Origin: Mesorhizobium sp. | Lineage (GTDB): Bacteria > Pseudomonadota > Alphaproteobacteria > Rhizobiales > Rhizobiaceae | Direction: 5' to 3' | DNA length: 64,000 nucleotides | NCBI RefSeq assembly: GCF_017306545.1 | Contig: NZ_JAFKID010000013.1 | Location: forward strand, 112,675-176,674 | In this document: piece by piece, positions 1-9,635 of the stretch | Layout of the letters: each line of letters opens with the position of its first letter | Numbering within the stretch: the stretch's first letter is position 1 | Program-made: the position numbers and the translations under genes | The notes under the pieces: generated by a model | The model's input: the letters and a program-made list of their open reading frames with translations, nothing else | Told to the model about the DNA's origin: nothing | Database searches by the model: none

Positions 1-26
1 GGGCCGTCTCGTCGGCTGATCCGGTT

Positions 27-371
27 TCACGACAGGATCTGCACCAGCCATTTCACCGCGATCTGGGCGAAGGCGGCGAGTCACGGCCATAGGCTGGGTG
101 CCAGCGCCACCACCATCCACAGGCCGAGCGGCCGGATGCGGAACTCCAGCGTCCGTCGCCGGACCGTTTCAGCAACGCCGGCTCTGTATTGTGTCTCACA
201 TGCTTCCACGCCTGCGATGGCGGAATGCAGGGCAGGACGAGATTCGCGCTGCTTGCCCATGGCGCAACTCCTTCGATGTCGGATGCCCTGAGGGTAAGGC
301 CGCGCAAAGGACCGTGGATAAGTCCGGCGCAGGTTCCTGCCATTTCTCGCCAGCGGCTTGACCCGAGACAC
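27..371 (-). other. possible small interrupted hypothetical ORF
   Basis: On the minus strand an ORF ends at a TGA (81-83). The same frame continues for 17 further codons to a second TGA at 27-29. A likely internal start at about 257 gives a product with a hydrophobic stretch (PLGLWMVVALAPSLWP), and the readthrough part could form an amphipathic helix. If the first TGA were TGG, the product would be a small protein of about 77 residues with one membrane segment. I do not recognise the family. The first 418 bases hold no other convincing gene, and def, often found beside fmt in Rhizobiales, is not here. It may simply be non-coding. Confidence 0.2.
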
Positions 372-418
372 GGAAAGCCGTTCAAACCGTCCCCACCGGA
401 TCGAAGCCGGGGAGAAAA

Positions 419-1360
419 ATGCCGCTTCGCATCGTCTTCATGGGCACGCCCGATTTCTCGGTACCGACCTTGCGCGCGCTGGCCGGTGCCGGTCATGAGA
501 TCGCCGCCGTCTACACCCAGCCGCCGCGCGCCGCCGGCCGGCGCGGACTGGAACTGACGCCCTCGCCGGTGCAGCGCGAGGCCGAACGGCTGGGCGTGGA
601 AGTGCGCACGCCGACTTCGCTGAAAGGCGAGGCCGAACAACAGGCCTTCGCCGCGCTGCACGCCGACGTCGCGGTCGTCGTCGCCTACGGCCTTCTGTTG
701 CCCAGGCCGGTGCTGGAAGCGCCTCGTCTCGGTTGCCTCAACGGTCATGCCTCGCTCTTGCCGCGCTGGCGCGGCGCCGCCCCCATCCAGCGCGCCATCA
801 TGGCCGGCGACCATGAAACCGGCATGATGGTGATGAAGATGGGGGAGGGGTTGGATACCGGTTCGGTCGGGCTGGTTGAAAAAGTCGCTATTGGCCCCGA
901 TATGACCGCCGGCGACCTGCACGATCGCCTGATGGACGCAGGCGCCGCGCTGATGGTCGAGGCGCTTCGGCGGCTGGAAAGCGGCTCGCTTTCTTTTACC
1001 GAACAGTCAAAAGAAGGCGTGACCTACGCAAAAAAGATCGATAAAGGCGAGACCCGCATCGATTGGAGCCGGCCGGCGCCCGACGTCCACAACGCCATTC
1101 GCGGCCTGTCGCCGTTTCCCGGCGCATGGTGCGAGGCTCCTGTCGGCGGCAAGCCGGAGCGGCTGAAGCTGCTGCGCTCGACACTGACGGACGGGATGCA
1201 GGCCGGCGAGCCGGGCGAGATCCTGGACGGGCAATTGACGGTCGCCTGCGGCAACGACGCCGTGAGGCTCACCGAAGTGCAGAAGGCGGGTGGCAAGCCC
1301 GCGGCCGCCGACGATTTCCTGCGCGGCACGAGACTGGAAAAAGGAACGAGACTGTCATGA
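419..1360 (+). CDS. fmt: methionyl-tRNA formyltransferase
   Basis: Transfers a formyl group from 10-formyl-tetrahydrofolate to initiator Met-tRNA in the cytoplasm. The 313 residues match the usual length. The N-terminal formyltransferase fold (about 1-205) opens with [18 protein letters not shown]. It carries the catalytic triad Asn108, His110 and Asp146 around [12 protein letters not shown] (112-123). The C-terminal OB-like tRNA-binding domain follows. The start at 419 has a purine-rich region (GGGGAGAAAA) just upstream. The stop overlaps the next gene as ATGA (1357-1360), so translation of the acetyltransferase is probably coupled. Identification is secure. Confidence 0.97.
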   Translation: MPLRIVFMGTPDFSVPTLRALAGAGHEIAAVYTQPPRAAGRRGLELTPSPVQREAERLGVEVRTPTSLKGEAEQQAFAALHADVAVVVAYGLLLPRPVLEAPRLGCLNGHASLLPRWRGAAPIQRAIMAGDHETGMMVMKMGEGLDTGSVGLVEKVAIGPDMTAGDLHDRLMDAGAALMVEALRRLESGSLSFTEQSKEGVTYAKKIDKGETRIDWSRPAPDVHNAIRGLSPFPGAWCEAPVGGKPERLKLLRSTLTDGMQAGEPGEILDGQLTVACGNDAVRLTEVQKAGGKPAAADDFLRGTRLEKGTRLS

Positions 1361-1863
1361 GCATGATGTCGATCCGCGCGGCCACGCCGCGCGACCGCGA
1401 GGCGATCCGCCTCGTCGAGGAACATGCCTTCGGCCAGCAGGCGGAGGCGGGTCTTGTCGACGCGCTGGTCGGCGGTGGCGATACGGTGCTGGAACTGGTC
1501 GCGGTGGACGAGGGCCAGGTGGTCGGCCACATCCTGTTTTCGCGGCTCGCCGTCAGCAACGGCGGCAAGTCTTTCCCCGCCGTGGCGCTGGCGCCGCTGG
1601 CGGTCGAGCCCTCCTTCCACGGCACCGGCATCGGCGGCGCGCTGGTGCGCGAGGCGCATCTCAGGCTGAAGAATGCGGGTGAGAAGCTCGCCATCGTGCT
1701 CGGCGACCCGGCTTATTACGGCCGCTTCGGCTACGGCCATCAGCGCGCCGCCGGCTTCGACAGCGAATACCAGGGTGAAGCCTTGCAGGCGCTGGCCTGG
1801 AGCGAGGCGCCGGAAAGCGGACAACTGGTCTACGCGCCGGCTTTCTCGGCGCTGGCCGCCTGA
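1357..1863 (+). CDS. GNAT-family N-acetyltransferase
   Basis: A 168-residue single-domain acetyltransferase of the type often annotated YhbS-like. The acetyl-CoA pyrophosphate loop is visible as HGTGIG (88-93) after a beta-strand ([10 protein letters not shown]). A later [12 protein letters not shown] segment is typical of this subgroup. The substrate cannot be read from sequence. It starts within the fmt stop codon (ATGA) and is followed 13 bases later by truA, so the three form an operon. The family call is firm and the function is unknown. Confidence 0.88.
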   Translation: MSMMSIRAATPRDREAIRLVEEHAFGQQAEAGLVDALVGGGDTVLELVAVDEGQVVGHILFSRLAVSNGGKSFPAVALAPLAVEPSFHGTGIGGALVREAHLRLKNAGEKLAIVLGDPAYYGRFGYGHQRAAGFDSEYQGEALQALAWSEAPESGQLVYAPAFSALAA

Positions 1864-1876
1864 CCTCTTTTCCGGG

Positions 1877-2620
1877 ATGCCGCGCTTCCGCCTCGACATC
1901 GAATATGACGGCGGCCCCTATGCCGGCTGGCAGCGGCAGGCCGATCAGCATTCGGTGCAGGCGGCCATAGAGCAGGCGCTGGAAAAATTCTGCGGCGAGA
2001 CGGTGACCTTGCGCGGCGCCGGCCGCACCGACGCCGGCGTCCACGCTACCGGCCAGGTTGCCCATATCGAGCTGGCGAAGGACTGGCGGCCGGATACCGT
2101 GCGCGACGCCGTCAACGCGCATCTGCAACAGGCCGGCGAGCGTGTCGCCGTTCTTGCCGCGACCGCCGTCGCGGACGATTTCGACGCCCGCTTCTCGGCC
2201 AGGGCTCGCCACTACGTCTACCGCATCGCCAACCGGCGCGCCCCGGCCGCACTCGACAAGGGCAAGGTCTGGTGGGTGCCGAGGCGCCTTGATGCCGAGG
2301 CGATGGATGCGGCGGCCAAGCAGCTTCTCGGGTGGCACGACTTCACCACCTTCCGCTCGGCGCAGTGTCAGGCCAACAGTCCGCTGCGCACGCTCGACCG
2401 GCTGGATGTGACGCGCAGCGGCGATACGATCGAGGTGTTCGCCTCGGCGCGGTCCTTCCTGCACAACCAGGTGCGTTCCATGGTTGGTTCACTGAAGAAG
2501 GTGGGCGAGGGGGCGTGGACGTCCGACGACCTGAAGGCCGCGCTCGAAGCCCGCGACCGCGCCGCCTGTGGCCAGGTCGCGCCGCCCGACGGGCTGTTTC
2601 TGGTTAGTGTGGATTATTAA
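1877..2620 (+). CDS. truA: tRNA pseudouridine(38-40) synthase TruA
   Basis: Isomerises uridines 38-40 in the anticodon arm of tRNAs. The 247-residue product has the family signature GRTDAGVHA with catalytic Asp52. The N-terminus [18 protein letters not shown] and the C-terminal [15 protein letters not shown] are also diagnostic. The ATG at 1877 was chosen because it begins at the conserved N-terminus. An upstream in-frame extension would run through the GNAT gene. Third gene of the fmt operon. Confidence 0.97.
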   Translation: MPRFRLDIEYDGGPYAGWQRQADQHSVQAAIEQALEKFCGETVTLRGAGRTDAGVHATGQVAHIELAKDWRPDTVRDAVNAHLQQAGERVAVLAATAVADDFDARFSARARHYVYRIANRRAPAALDKGKVWWVPRRLDAEAMDAAAKQLLGWHDFTTFRSAQCQANSPLRTLDRLDVTRSGDTIEVFASARSFLHNQVRSMVGSLKKVGEGAWTSDDLKAALEARDRAACGQVAPPDGLFLVSVDY

Positions 2621-2651
2621 GGCAGTTTGCAGGGGCTTATCGCGTAGGGCT

Positions 2652-2801
2652 GCGTACACCCACCCCTAGCCCCTCCCCACACGGGGGAGGGGAACTTCGC
2701 GGCGCTGCTACGACCTGTCGATGTTGGCTTATTTGGGATGAACCGGTGGCGTCGGCGTCTCCCTCCCCCGTGTGGGGAGGGGACAGGGGTGGGGGTGCGC
2801 G
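2652..2801. repeat. palindromic intergenic repeat, family A, copy 1
   Basis: Two inverted arms of about 40 bases, built around CCTCCCCACACGGGGGAGG (left, 2652-2694) and CTCCCTCCCCCGTGTGGGG (right, 2758-2801), enclose a loop of about 65 bases. It lies between the convergent truA and acyl-CoA ligase genes. The right arm, with its lead-in GTCGGCGTCTCCCTCCCCC, recurs almost unchanged near 62597. Transcribed, it would fold into a long hairpin and may also act as a terminator for both genes. Confidence 0.8.
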
Positions 2802-2850
2802 ACGGCGGGAAGGAAAGAAAACCCCATCCGCGATAGCGCTTCCGCGATCC

Positions 2851-4752
2851 TCATCCTCGCAGCTGCCGCCGCAGGATCTTGCCGACATTGGTCTTCGGCA
2901 GTTCGGTGCGGAACTCGACGTGGCGCGGGCGCTTGTAGCCGGTCAGCCGCTCGCGGCAGAAGGCGAGCAGGTCGGCCTCGGTCAGCGCCGGGTCCTTCTT
3001 GACGACGAACAGCTTCGGCACCTCGCCGGACTTCTCGTCCGGCACGCCGATGGCCGCCACTTCCAGCACGCCGGGGTGCTGCGCCGCCACTTCCTCCAGT
3101 TCGTTCGGATAGACGTTGAAGCCGGAGACCAGGATCATGTCCTTCTTGCGGTCGACGATCTTGGTGTAGCCTTGGGGGTCCATGAAACCCATGTCGCCGG
3201 TCTTGAAGAAGCCGTCGGGCGTCATCACCTTGGCCGTCTCATCGGCCCGCTGCCAGTAGCCGGCCATCACCTGCGGCCCGCGGATGCAGATCTCGCCGAC
3301 TTCGCCGAGCGGCACCGGCTCGCCGTCGTCGTCGCGGATGGAAAGCTCGGTGGAAGGAAGCGGCAGGCCGATGGTGCCGGTGAAGGCATCGGCGTCGAAG
3401 CGGTTGGCGGTCGCCACCGGCGAGGTCTCCGACAGGCCGTAGCCCTCCGAGATCATGCAGCCGGTCAGTTCCTTCCAGCGGTCGGCGACGGACTTCTGCG
3501 CGGCCATGCCGCCGGCGAAGGTCAGCACCAGCGGCCTGAAGTCCAGCTTGCGGAAATCCTCGTTGTTGAGCAGCGCGTTGAACAGCGTGTTGAGGCCGGG
3601 GAAGATGTTGACCTTGTACTTCGCCAGTTCCTTGACGAAACCCGGAATGTCGCGCGGGTTGGTGATGAGCAGGTTCTGCGCGCCCTGCTGCATGCCCATC
3701 AGCGCGTTCACCGTCAGCGCGTAGATGTGATAGAGCGGCAGCGGGCAGACATAGACGAGGTTGGCCGGCCGCGGCCGCTTGATGAAGGCCGTTTCCACCC
3801 ACAGCGCGTTCTGCGCCACATTGGCCAGCACGTTGCGGTGGAGCAGTGTCGCGCCCTTGGAAACGCCCGTCGTGCCGCCGGTATATTGCAGGAAGGCGAC
3901 GTCGTCGGCCGACACCTCGGCCGGCTTGAAAGTGCCGGCGCGCCCGGTCCTGAGCGCGGCGGCGAATTTTATGTGGCCGGGCAGCGACCACGCAGGCACC
4001 AGCTTCTTCACCCGTCGCACGACGAAATTGACGATCGTCCCCTTCAGGCCGCCCAGCATTTCGCCGAGCGAGGCGACGACGACGTGCTTGACGGCGGTCT
4101 TCGCCACCACCGCCTGCAGGGTGGAGGCGAAATTCTCCAGGATGACGATGGCTTCGGCGCCGGAATCCTTCAACTGGTGTTCCAGTTCGCGCGGCGTGTA
4201 GAGCGGGTTGACGTTGACCACGACGTAGCCGGCCCTCAGCACCGCCATCATCGCCACCGGATATTGCAGCGTGTTCGGCATCATGATGGCGACGCGCGCG
4301 CCCTTCGCCAGACCGCGCGATTGCAGGAAGGCGCCGAAGTCGGCCGACAGCCGCTCCGTCTCGGCATAGCTGATGGTCTTGTCCATGCAGGTGAAGGCCG
4401 GGCGGCTGGCGAAACGCTGGCAGGCCTCCACCAGAAGCGCGCCGATGGAGGCCGCCGGCAGCGGGCCGATCTCGGCCGGGATGATATCGGGATAGCTGGC
4501 CAGCCACGGCTTTTCGACGGCCGGCGCAATATCGGCGTTCGCCTTCGGCAAGGTTTTCGGCGCCGGCCGGGAGGCCGGCTTGCGCGCCGCCGGGGCGGCT
4601 TTTGTCTTGGAGGAGGCGGGAGCGGCGGCCTTGGCCGTTTTCTTGCTCGCCGGTACGGCGGCCGGCTTCATATCCTTCGGCGGTTTGGCGTCGGCCTTCT
4701 TGGTCGTGCCCGCGGCTTTCTTGCTGGTTGCCGTGCCGGTTGACTTCGCCAC
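2851..4752 (-). CDS. fadD: long-chain fatty acid-CoA ligase with Lys/Ala/Pro-rich N-terminal tail
   Basis: Activates fatty acids to acyl-CoA with ATP in a two-step adenylate reaction. After residue about 83 the protein aligns to the FadD type: P-loop YTGGTTGVSKGAT (290-302), EGYGLSETSP (436-445), KTGDMGF and KIVDRKKDMILVSGFNVYP toward the C-terminus, and the hinge and catalytic lysine region LPKTNVGKILRRQLR. The total of 633 residues exceeds the usual 560 or so, because residues 1-75 form a low-complexity tail of Lys, Ala and Pro resembling histone H1. The tail is in the same frame with no better start downstream, and ATG at 4750-4752 is preceded by GAGGAGCAGG. Monocistronic here. The enzyme class is firm; chain-length preference is unknown. 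Confidence 0.93.
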   Translation of the reverse strand: MAKSTGTATSKKAAGTTKKADAKPPKDMKPAAVPASKKTAKAAAPASSKTKAAPAARKPASRPAPKTLPKANADIAPAVEKPWLASYPDIIPAEIGPLPAASIGALLVEACQRFASRPAFTCMDKTISYAETERLSADFGAFLQSRGLAKGARVAIMMPNTLQYPVAMMAVLRAGYVVVNVNPLYTPRELEHQLKDSGAEAIVILENFASTLQAVVAKTAVKHVVVASLGEMLGGLKGTIVNFVVRRVKKLVPAWSLPGHIKFAAALRTGRAGTFKPAEVSADDVAFLQYTGGTTGVSKGATLLHRNVLANVAQNALWVETAFIKRPRPANLVYVCPLPLYHIYALTVNALMGMQQGAQNLLITNPRDIPGFVKELAKYKVNIFPGLNTLFNALLNNEDFRKLDFRPLVLTFAGGMAAQKSVADRWKELTGCMISEGYGLSETSPVATANRFDADAFTGTIGLPLPSTELSIRDDDGEPVPLGEVGEICIRGPQVMAGYWQRADETAKVMTPDGFFKTGDMGFMDPQGYTKIVDRKKDMILVSGFNVYPNELEEVAAQHPGVLEVAAIGVPDEKSGEVPKLFVVKKDPALTEADLLAFCRERLTGYKRPRHVEFRTELPKTNVGKILRRQLRG

Positions 4753-5172
4753 CTGCTCCTCCCCGATGCGGTTCGATTGATGCAGGACCGATTTTGCCGG
4801 TGCCGCATCGTCTCCGGCTATCTATCGCGACAATCTCCGACCGGTGCAAGCCTTGCCCCAAGGGCATCCGGGCGTGGAATTTTTCATCCGGCATTTTTCG
4901 CTCGACCTTGCCGGTCATCTGACGGGCCGATCGGTGACGACATAACCCAATGGGTGGAGAAAATTTTGCTGATCACGGGAAAAAGACAGCGATGAAATGT
5001 GCGTGATATATCACGAAGTGGATATTTTTGCCAATAGGAAAGCCATTGTTGGAAAGTTGTTCCGCTTGCTGCCCGGTAGGCAAACAGGGAGTTCCAAACC
5101 ACTGAAAACGATGCTTATATGCGGCCTCCGCGAGCCTGAAGAGGGGCTTGGAAAAACATCAGGGAGTTCTCG
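4753..5172. promoter_or_regulatory. divergent intergenic region upstream of fadD and the dpp operon
   Basis: A 420-base gap between divergent genes must hold both promoters. It is clearly more AT-rich than the coding DNA, especially 4940-5060. A Shine-Dalgarno AGGGAG lies just before the dppA start. I cannot fix -35/-10 boxes with confidence, and I see no strong palindrome or RNA gene. Small ORFs in this gap look fortuitous. Confidence 0.4.
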
Positions 5173-6768
5173 ATGAAAAAGAAAATGGCTTTTGCGGCTG
5201 CGTTGCTGGCCGCAACGGTGCTGGGGGGCGTGGCCAACGCAAAGACGCTTGTCTACTGCTCGGAAGGGTCGCCGGAAGGCTTCGACCCCGGTCTTTATAC
5301 CGCCGGCACCACGTTCGATGCGTCCTCGCGCACCGTCTATAACCGCCTCGTCGAGTTCAAGCATGGCTCGACCGAACTCGAACCCGGCCTGGCCGAAAGC
5401 TGGACGATCTCCGACGATGGCCTGGAATACACCTTCAAGCTGCGCCAGGGCGTCAAGTTCCAGACCACCGATTTCTTCACGCCGACCCGCGACTTCGACG
5501 CAGACGACGTGATCTTCTCCTTCGAGCGCCAGCTCAAGGCCGACAATCCGTGGAACAAGTATGTCGCCGGCGCGTCCTGGGAATACTCGGCCGGCATGGG
5601 CTTCCCCGACCTCATCAAGTCGATCGAGAAGGTTGACGACCACACCGTCAAGTTCGTGCTGAACCACCCCGAAGCGCCGTTCATGGCCGACCTCGGCATG
5701 GACTTCGCCTCGATCCTGTCGAAGGAATACGCCGACAAGCTCCAGGCCGACGGCAAGCTCGAGCAGATGAACCAGAAGCCGCTCGGCACCGGTCCGTTCA
5801 CCTTCGTCGCCTACCAGCAGGACGCGGCGATCCGCTACAAGGCCAATGACAGCTACTGGAACGGCAAGCCGAAGATCGACGATCTCGTCTTCGCCATCAC
5901 CACCGACGCCTCCGTGCGCCGGCAGAAGCTGGAAGCCGGCGAATGCCAGATCTACCCGTATCCGAACGCCGCCGACGTGCAGGCGCTCAAGGATAACAAG
6001 GATCTGAACGTCGAAGAGCAGGCCGGCCTGAACGTCGCCTATCTCGCCTACAACACGCTGGTCGCGCCTTTCGACAAGGCCGAGGTCCGCCTTGCGCTGA
6101 ACGAGGCGATCAACAAGAAGGCGATCGTCGACGCGGTGTTCGAGGGCCAGGCGCAGGTCGCCAAGAACCCGATCCCGCCGACCATGTGGTCCTACGACGA
6201 CTCCATCAAGGACGACCCGTACGATCCGGAAGCCGCCAAGGCGGCGCTGGAAAAGGCCGGCGTCAAGGATCTCAAGATGAAGATCTGGGCGATGCCGGTG
6301 TCGCGTCCCTACATGCTGAACGCCCGCCGCGCGGCGGAGCTGATGCAGGCGGATCTGGCCAAGGTCGGCGTCACCGCCGAGATCGTCACCTATGAGTGGG
6401 CCGAGTATCTCAAGCGCTCGTCCGACAAGGACCGCGACGGTGCCGTCATCCTCGGCTGGACCGGCGACAACGGCGATCCGGACAACTTCCTCGACACGCT
6501 TCTGGGTTGCACCGCCGTCGGCGGCAACAACCGCGCCCAGTGGTGCAACAAGGAGTTCGACGATCTGGTGAAGAAGGCCAAGCAGACTTCCGACCAGGCC
6601 GAGCGCGCCAAGCTCTACGAGCAGGCGCAGGTGGTCTTCAAGAAGGAGGCGCCCTGGGCCACGCTCGACCACTCGAAGGTGTTCATGCCGATGTCGAAGA
6701 AGGTCGTCGGCTACACCCAGGACCCGCTCGGCATCCATCGCTTCGACAACGTCGACATCGCCGAATAA
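5173..6768 (+). CDS. dppA: dipeptide/oligopeptide ABC transporter substrate-binding protein
   Basis: Periplasmic solute-binding protein of family 5 (SBP_bac_5, DppA/OppA type), 531 residues. A Sec signal peptide is clear: MKKK, a hydrophobic core, then GGVANA|KT with cleavage near residue 23. The mature protein begins TLVYCSEGSPEGFDPG and has ELEPGLAESW early on, as usual for DppA. It heads a complete dppABCDF-order operon, so peptide import is the most likely role, although family 5 proteins also bind haem, nickel or opines. A stem-loop after the stop separates it from the permease genes. Confidence 0.93.
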   Translation: MKKKMAFAAALLAATVLGGVANAKTLVYCSEGSPEGFDPGLYTAGTTFDASSRTVYNRLVEFKHGSTELEPGLAESWTISDDGLEYTFKLRQGVKFQTTDFFTPTRDFDADDVIFSFERQLKADNPWNKYVAGASWEYSAGMGFPDLIKSIEKVDDHTVKFVLNHPEAPFMADLGMDFASILSKEYADKLQADGKLEQMNQKPLGTGPFTFVAYQQDAAIRYKANDSYWNGKPKIDDLVFAITTDASVRRQKLEAGECQIYPYPNAADVQALKDNKDLNVEEQAGLNVAYLAYNTLVAPFDKAEVRLALNEAINKKAIVDAVFEGQAQVAKNPIPPTMWSYDDSIKDDPYDPEAAKAALEKAGVKDLKMKIWAMPVSRPYMLNARRAAELMQADLAKVGVTAEIVTYEWAEYLKRSSDKDRDGAVILGWTGDNGDPDNFLDTLLGCTAVGGNNRAQWCNKEFDDLVKKAKQTSDQAERAKLYEQAQVVFKKEAPWATLDHSKVFMPMSKKVVGYTQDPLGIHRFDNVDIAE

Positions 6769-6779
6769 CATCCAAGACA

Positions 6780-6801
6780 GCGCCCGGCTCCGGCCGGGCG
6801 C
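6780..6801 (+). terminator. stem-loop between dppA and dppB
   Basis: A perfect 9-bp stem (GCGCCCGGC / GCCGGGCGC) with a 4-base loop, followed by CGCTTTT. It lies 12 bases after the dppA stop and about 55 bases before dppB. Such elements often stabilise the binding-protein mRNA and reduce readthrough, giving more binding protein than permease. That role is inferred from general knowledge of ABC operons. Confidence 0.6.
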
Positions 6802-6855
6802 CGCTTTTCGGCCTGGCCGCTGGACGCGACCGGGCCGGGATGCCATAGGATATCC

Positions 6856-7860
6856 ATGTTCAAATTCTTCATCGGCAGGCTTCTGGTCCTGATCCCCACC
6901 TTCATCGGGGTCTCGATCATCGCCTTCTCTTTCATCCGGCTTCTGCCGGGCGATCCGGTCATGCTGCTTTCGGGCGAGCGCGTCATGGACCCGGCGCGCC
7001 ATGCCCAGATCATGCACGAACTCGGCATGGACCGGCCGATGGTCATGCAGTACCTGTCCTACATCGGCGGCATCCTGCACGGCGACTTCGGCACTTCGAT
7101 CGTCACCAAGCAGCCGATCATCCAGCAGTTCTTCGCGCTGTTCCCGGCGACGCTGGAACTGTCGCTGTGCGCCATTCTCATCGCCATCGTGCTGGGCATT
7201 CCGGCCGGCGTGTTCGCGGCGATCAAGCGCGGCTCCTTCTTCGACCAGTCGGTGATGGGCGCGGCCCTCGTCGGCTATTCCATGCCGATCTTCTGGTGGG
7301 GCCTTTTGCTGATCATCCTGTTTTCCGGCATCCTGCGCTGGACGCCCGTCTCGGGCCGCATCGACCTGCTCTATTTCTTCCCCTCCGTCACCGGCTTCAT
7401 GCTGATCGACTCGCTGCTGTCGGGGCAGAAGGGCGCTTTCACCTCGGCGCTCAGCCATCTCATCCTGCCGGCCATCGTGCTGGGCACCATCCCGCTGGCG
7501 GTGATCGCGCGCCAGACGCGCTCGGCTATGCTGGAAGTGCTGTCGGAGGATTACGTCCGCACGGCGCGCGCCAAAGGCCTGTCGCCGTTCCGCGTCGTCG
7601 GCATCCACGCGCTGCGCAACGCCATGATCCCGGTCATCACCACCATCGGCCTGCAAGTCGGCGTGATGCTGGCCGGCGCGATCCTGACCGAGACGATCTT
7701 TTCCTGGCCGGGCATCGGCAAGTGGATGGTGGATTCGGTGTTCAAGCGCGACTATCCCGTCATCCAGGGCGGTCTGCTGCTCATCGCCGGCATCATCATG
7801 ATCGTGAACCTGATCGTCGACCTGCTCTACGGGCTGGTCAACCCGCGCATCCGGTATTGA
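6856..7860 (+). CDS. dppB: dipeptide ABC transporter permease DppB
   Basis: Inner-membrane permease, 334 residues, binding-protein-dependent transport family (BPD_transp_1). It starts MFKFFIGRLLVLIPTFIGVS with the first membrane helix. It has about six hydrophobic segments and the DppB N-terminal domain feature RLLPGDPVMLLSGERV. The cytoplasmic EAA loop that docks on the ATPases is EDYVRTARAKGLSPFRVVG. Seven bases separate its stop from dppC. Together with DppC it forms the translocation channel. Confidence 0.95.
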   Translation: MFKFFIGRLLVLIPTFIGVSIIAFSFIRLLPGDPVMLLSGERVMDPARHAQIMHELGMDRPMVMQYLSYIGGILHGDFGTSIVTKQPIIQQFFALFPATLELSLCAILIAIVLGIPAGVFAAIKRGSFFDQSVMGAALVGYSMPIFWWGLLLIILFSGILRWTPVSGRIDLLYFFPSVTGFMLIDSLLSGQKGAFTSALSHLILPAIVLGTIPLAVIARQTRSAMLEVLSEDYVRTARAKGLSPFRVVGIHALRNAMIPVITTIGLQVGVMLAGAILTETIFSWPGIGKWMVDSVFKRDYPVIQGGLLLIAGIIMIVNLIVDLLYGLVNPRIRY

Positions 7861-7867
7861 GGGCGCC

Positions 7868-8782
7868 ATGACCGACGCCACCGCAAAGACCGCCCCCTCC
7901 CTCGACGAAATGTCGCCGCGCCGGCGCCAACTTGCCGAGTTCTGGTTCTATTTTTCGGAAAACAAGGGCGCCGTCATCGGCCTGTGGTTTGTCCTTGCCC
8001 TCATCATCGTGGCGGTGCTGGCGCCGCTGATCGCGCCGCACGAACCCTACCAGCAATACCGCGACGCCGTGCTGGTGCCGCCGGTGTGGCAGGAAGGCGG
8101 GCGCTGGGAGTTCCTGCTCGGCACCGACGCGGTCGGCCGCGACATCCTTTCGCGCCTCCTGTTCGGCGCGCGTTATTCGCTGTTCATCGGCATTGTCGTC
8201 ACCGCCATCGCGCTGGTCGCCGGCATCCTGCTCGGCGTCATCGCCGGCTATTTCCGCGGCTGGATCGACACCGTCATCATGCGGCTGATGGACATCATCC
8301 TCGCCTTTCCGTCGCTGCTCCTGGCGCTGACCTTGGTGGCGGTGCTGGGGCCTGGCCTCGACAACGCTATGATCGCCATCGCGCTGGTCTACCAGCCGCA
8401 TTTCGTGCGCCTGACGCGCGCCGCGGTGATGTCGGAAAAGGCGCGCGACTATGTCGTGGCCGCCCGCGTCGCCGGCGCCGGGCCGCTGAGGCTGATGTTC
8501 AAGACCATCCTGCCGAACTGCATGGCGCCCCTGATCGTGCAGGCGACGCTGTCCTTCTCCAATGCCATTCTCGATGCCGCGGCCCTCGGCTTCCTCGGCA
8601 TGGGCGCGCAGCCGCCGACGCCAGAATGGGGCACGATGCTGGCCGAAGCGCGCGAATTCATTCTGCGCGCCTGGTGGGTGGTGACGCTGCCGGGCATCGC
8701 CATCCTGATTACCGTTCTGGCCATCAACCTGATGGGCGACGGCCTGCGCGACGCGCTCGACCCGAAGATGAAGAGGTCGTGA
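7868..8782 (+). CDS. dppC: dipeptide ABC transporter permease DppC
   Basis: Second permease, 304 residues. The N-terminal cytoplasmic stretch (MTDATAKTAPSLDEMSPRRR) leads into the OppC-type N-terminal helix. A periplasmic segment carries the family marker LLGTDAVGRDILSRLLFGAR. The EAA-type loop is EKARDYVVAARVAGAGPLR, and the C-terminus MGDGLRDALDPKMKRS is typical of DppC. The dppD start follows two bases after the stop codon. Confidence 0.95.
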   Translation: MTDATAKTAPSLDEMSPRRRQLAEFWFYFSENKGAVIGLWFVLALIIVAVLAPLIAPHEPYQQYRDAVLVPPVWQEGGRWEFLLGTDAVGRDILSRLLFGARYSLFIGIVVTAIALVAGILLGVIAGYFRGWIDTVIMRLMDIILAFPSLLLALTLVAVLGPGLDNAMIAIALVYQPHFVRLTRAAVMSEKARDYVVAARVAGAGPLRLMFKTILPNCMAPLIVQATLSFSNAILDAAALGFLGMGAQPPTPEWGTMLAEAREFILRAWWVVTLPGIAILITVLAINLMGDGLRDALDPKMKRS

Positions 8783-8784
8783 CG

Positions 8785-9635
8785 ATGGCCCTGCTCGAGA
8801 TCGAAAACCTCGTCGTCGAATTCGACACGGCCTCCGGTCCGTTCCGGGCGGTGGACGGCGTCTCGCTCAAGGTTCATGAGCGCGAGGTGCTGGCGATCGT
8901 CGGCGAATCCGGCTCCGGCAAGTCGGTGTCGATGCTGGCGATCATGGGGCTTCTGCCGTGGACGGCGAAGGTGTCCGCCGACAAGGCGCTGTTCAACGGC
9001 AAGGACATGCTCGGCATGAGCCCGTCCGAGCGCCGCCGCATCGTCGGCCGCGACGTCGCCATGATCTTCCAGGAGCCGATGGCGAGCCTCAACCCGTGTT
9101 TCACCGTCGGCTACCAGATCGAGGAAGTGCTGCGCTTCCATCTCGGCCTGGACAAGCGCAAACGCCACGCCCGCGCCGTCGAGCTGTTTTCGCTGGTCGG
9201 CATTCCGAACCCAGAAGAGCGGCTTGCCTCGTATCCGCACCAGATGTCGGGCGGCCAGTGCCAGCGTGTCATGATCGCCATGGCGATCGCCTGCAACCCG
9301 AAGCTTTTGATCGCCGACGAACCGACAACGGCGCTCGACGTCACCATCCAGAAGCAGATCCTCGACCTGTTGATGAACCTTCAGACCGAGCACGGCATGG
9401 GCATGATCATGATCACCCACAATATGGGCGTGGTGGCAGAGACGGCCGACCGCGTCATCGTTCAGTACAAGGGGCGCAAGATGGAGGAGGCGGACGTGCT
9501 GTCGCTGTTCGAGGCGCCGAAGAACGCCTACACGCGCGCGCTGCTGGCCGCCCTGCCGGACAACGCCACCGGCGACCGGCTGCCGACCATCGCCGGCCTG
9601 ATGCTGGAAGGCAACGCATCCGTGGCGGCCTCGCA

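Noticed and set aside
81-83. Selenocysteine codon in the small ORF at the window start
   Set aside because: No SECIS-like hairpin is evident and the context is that of a weak ORF.
2746-4743. 665-codon plus-strand frame opposite the acyl-CoA ligase
   Set aside because: Starts in a palindromic repeat and translates to His/Arg/Gly-rich sequence; the antisense ligase is unmistakable.
5011-7881. Very long antisense frame (over 900 codons) opposite dppA and dppB
   Set aside because: It mirrors the codon periodicity of the real genes, and its product is His/Asp/Arg-rich without domains. This is the usual shadow of GC-rich coding DNA.
9247-9300. Inactive DppD due to Cys in the ABC signature
   Set aside because: The core SGGQ is intact, and all Walker, Q- and H-loop motifs are present.
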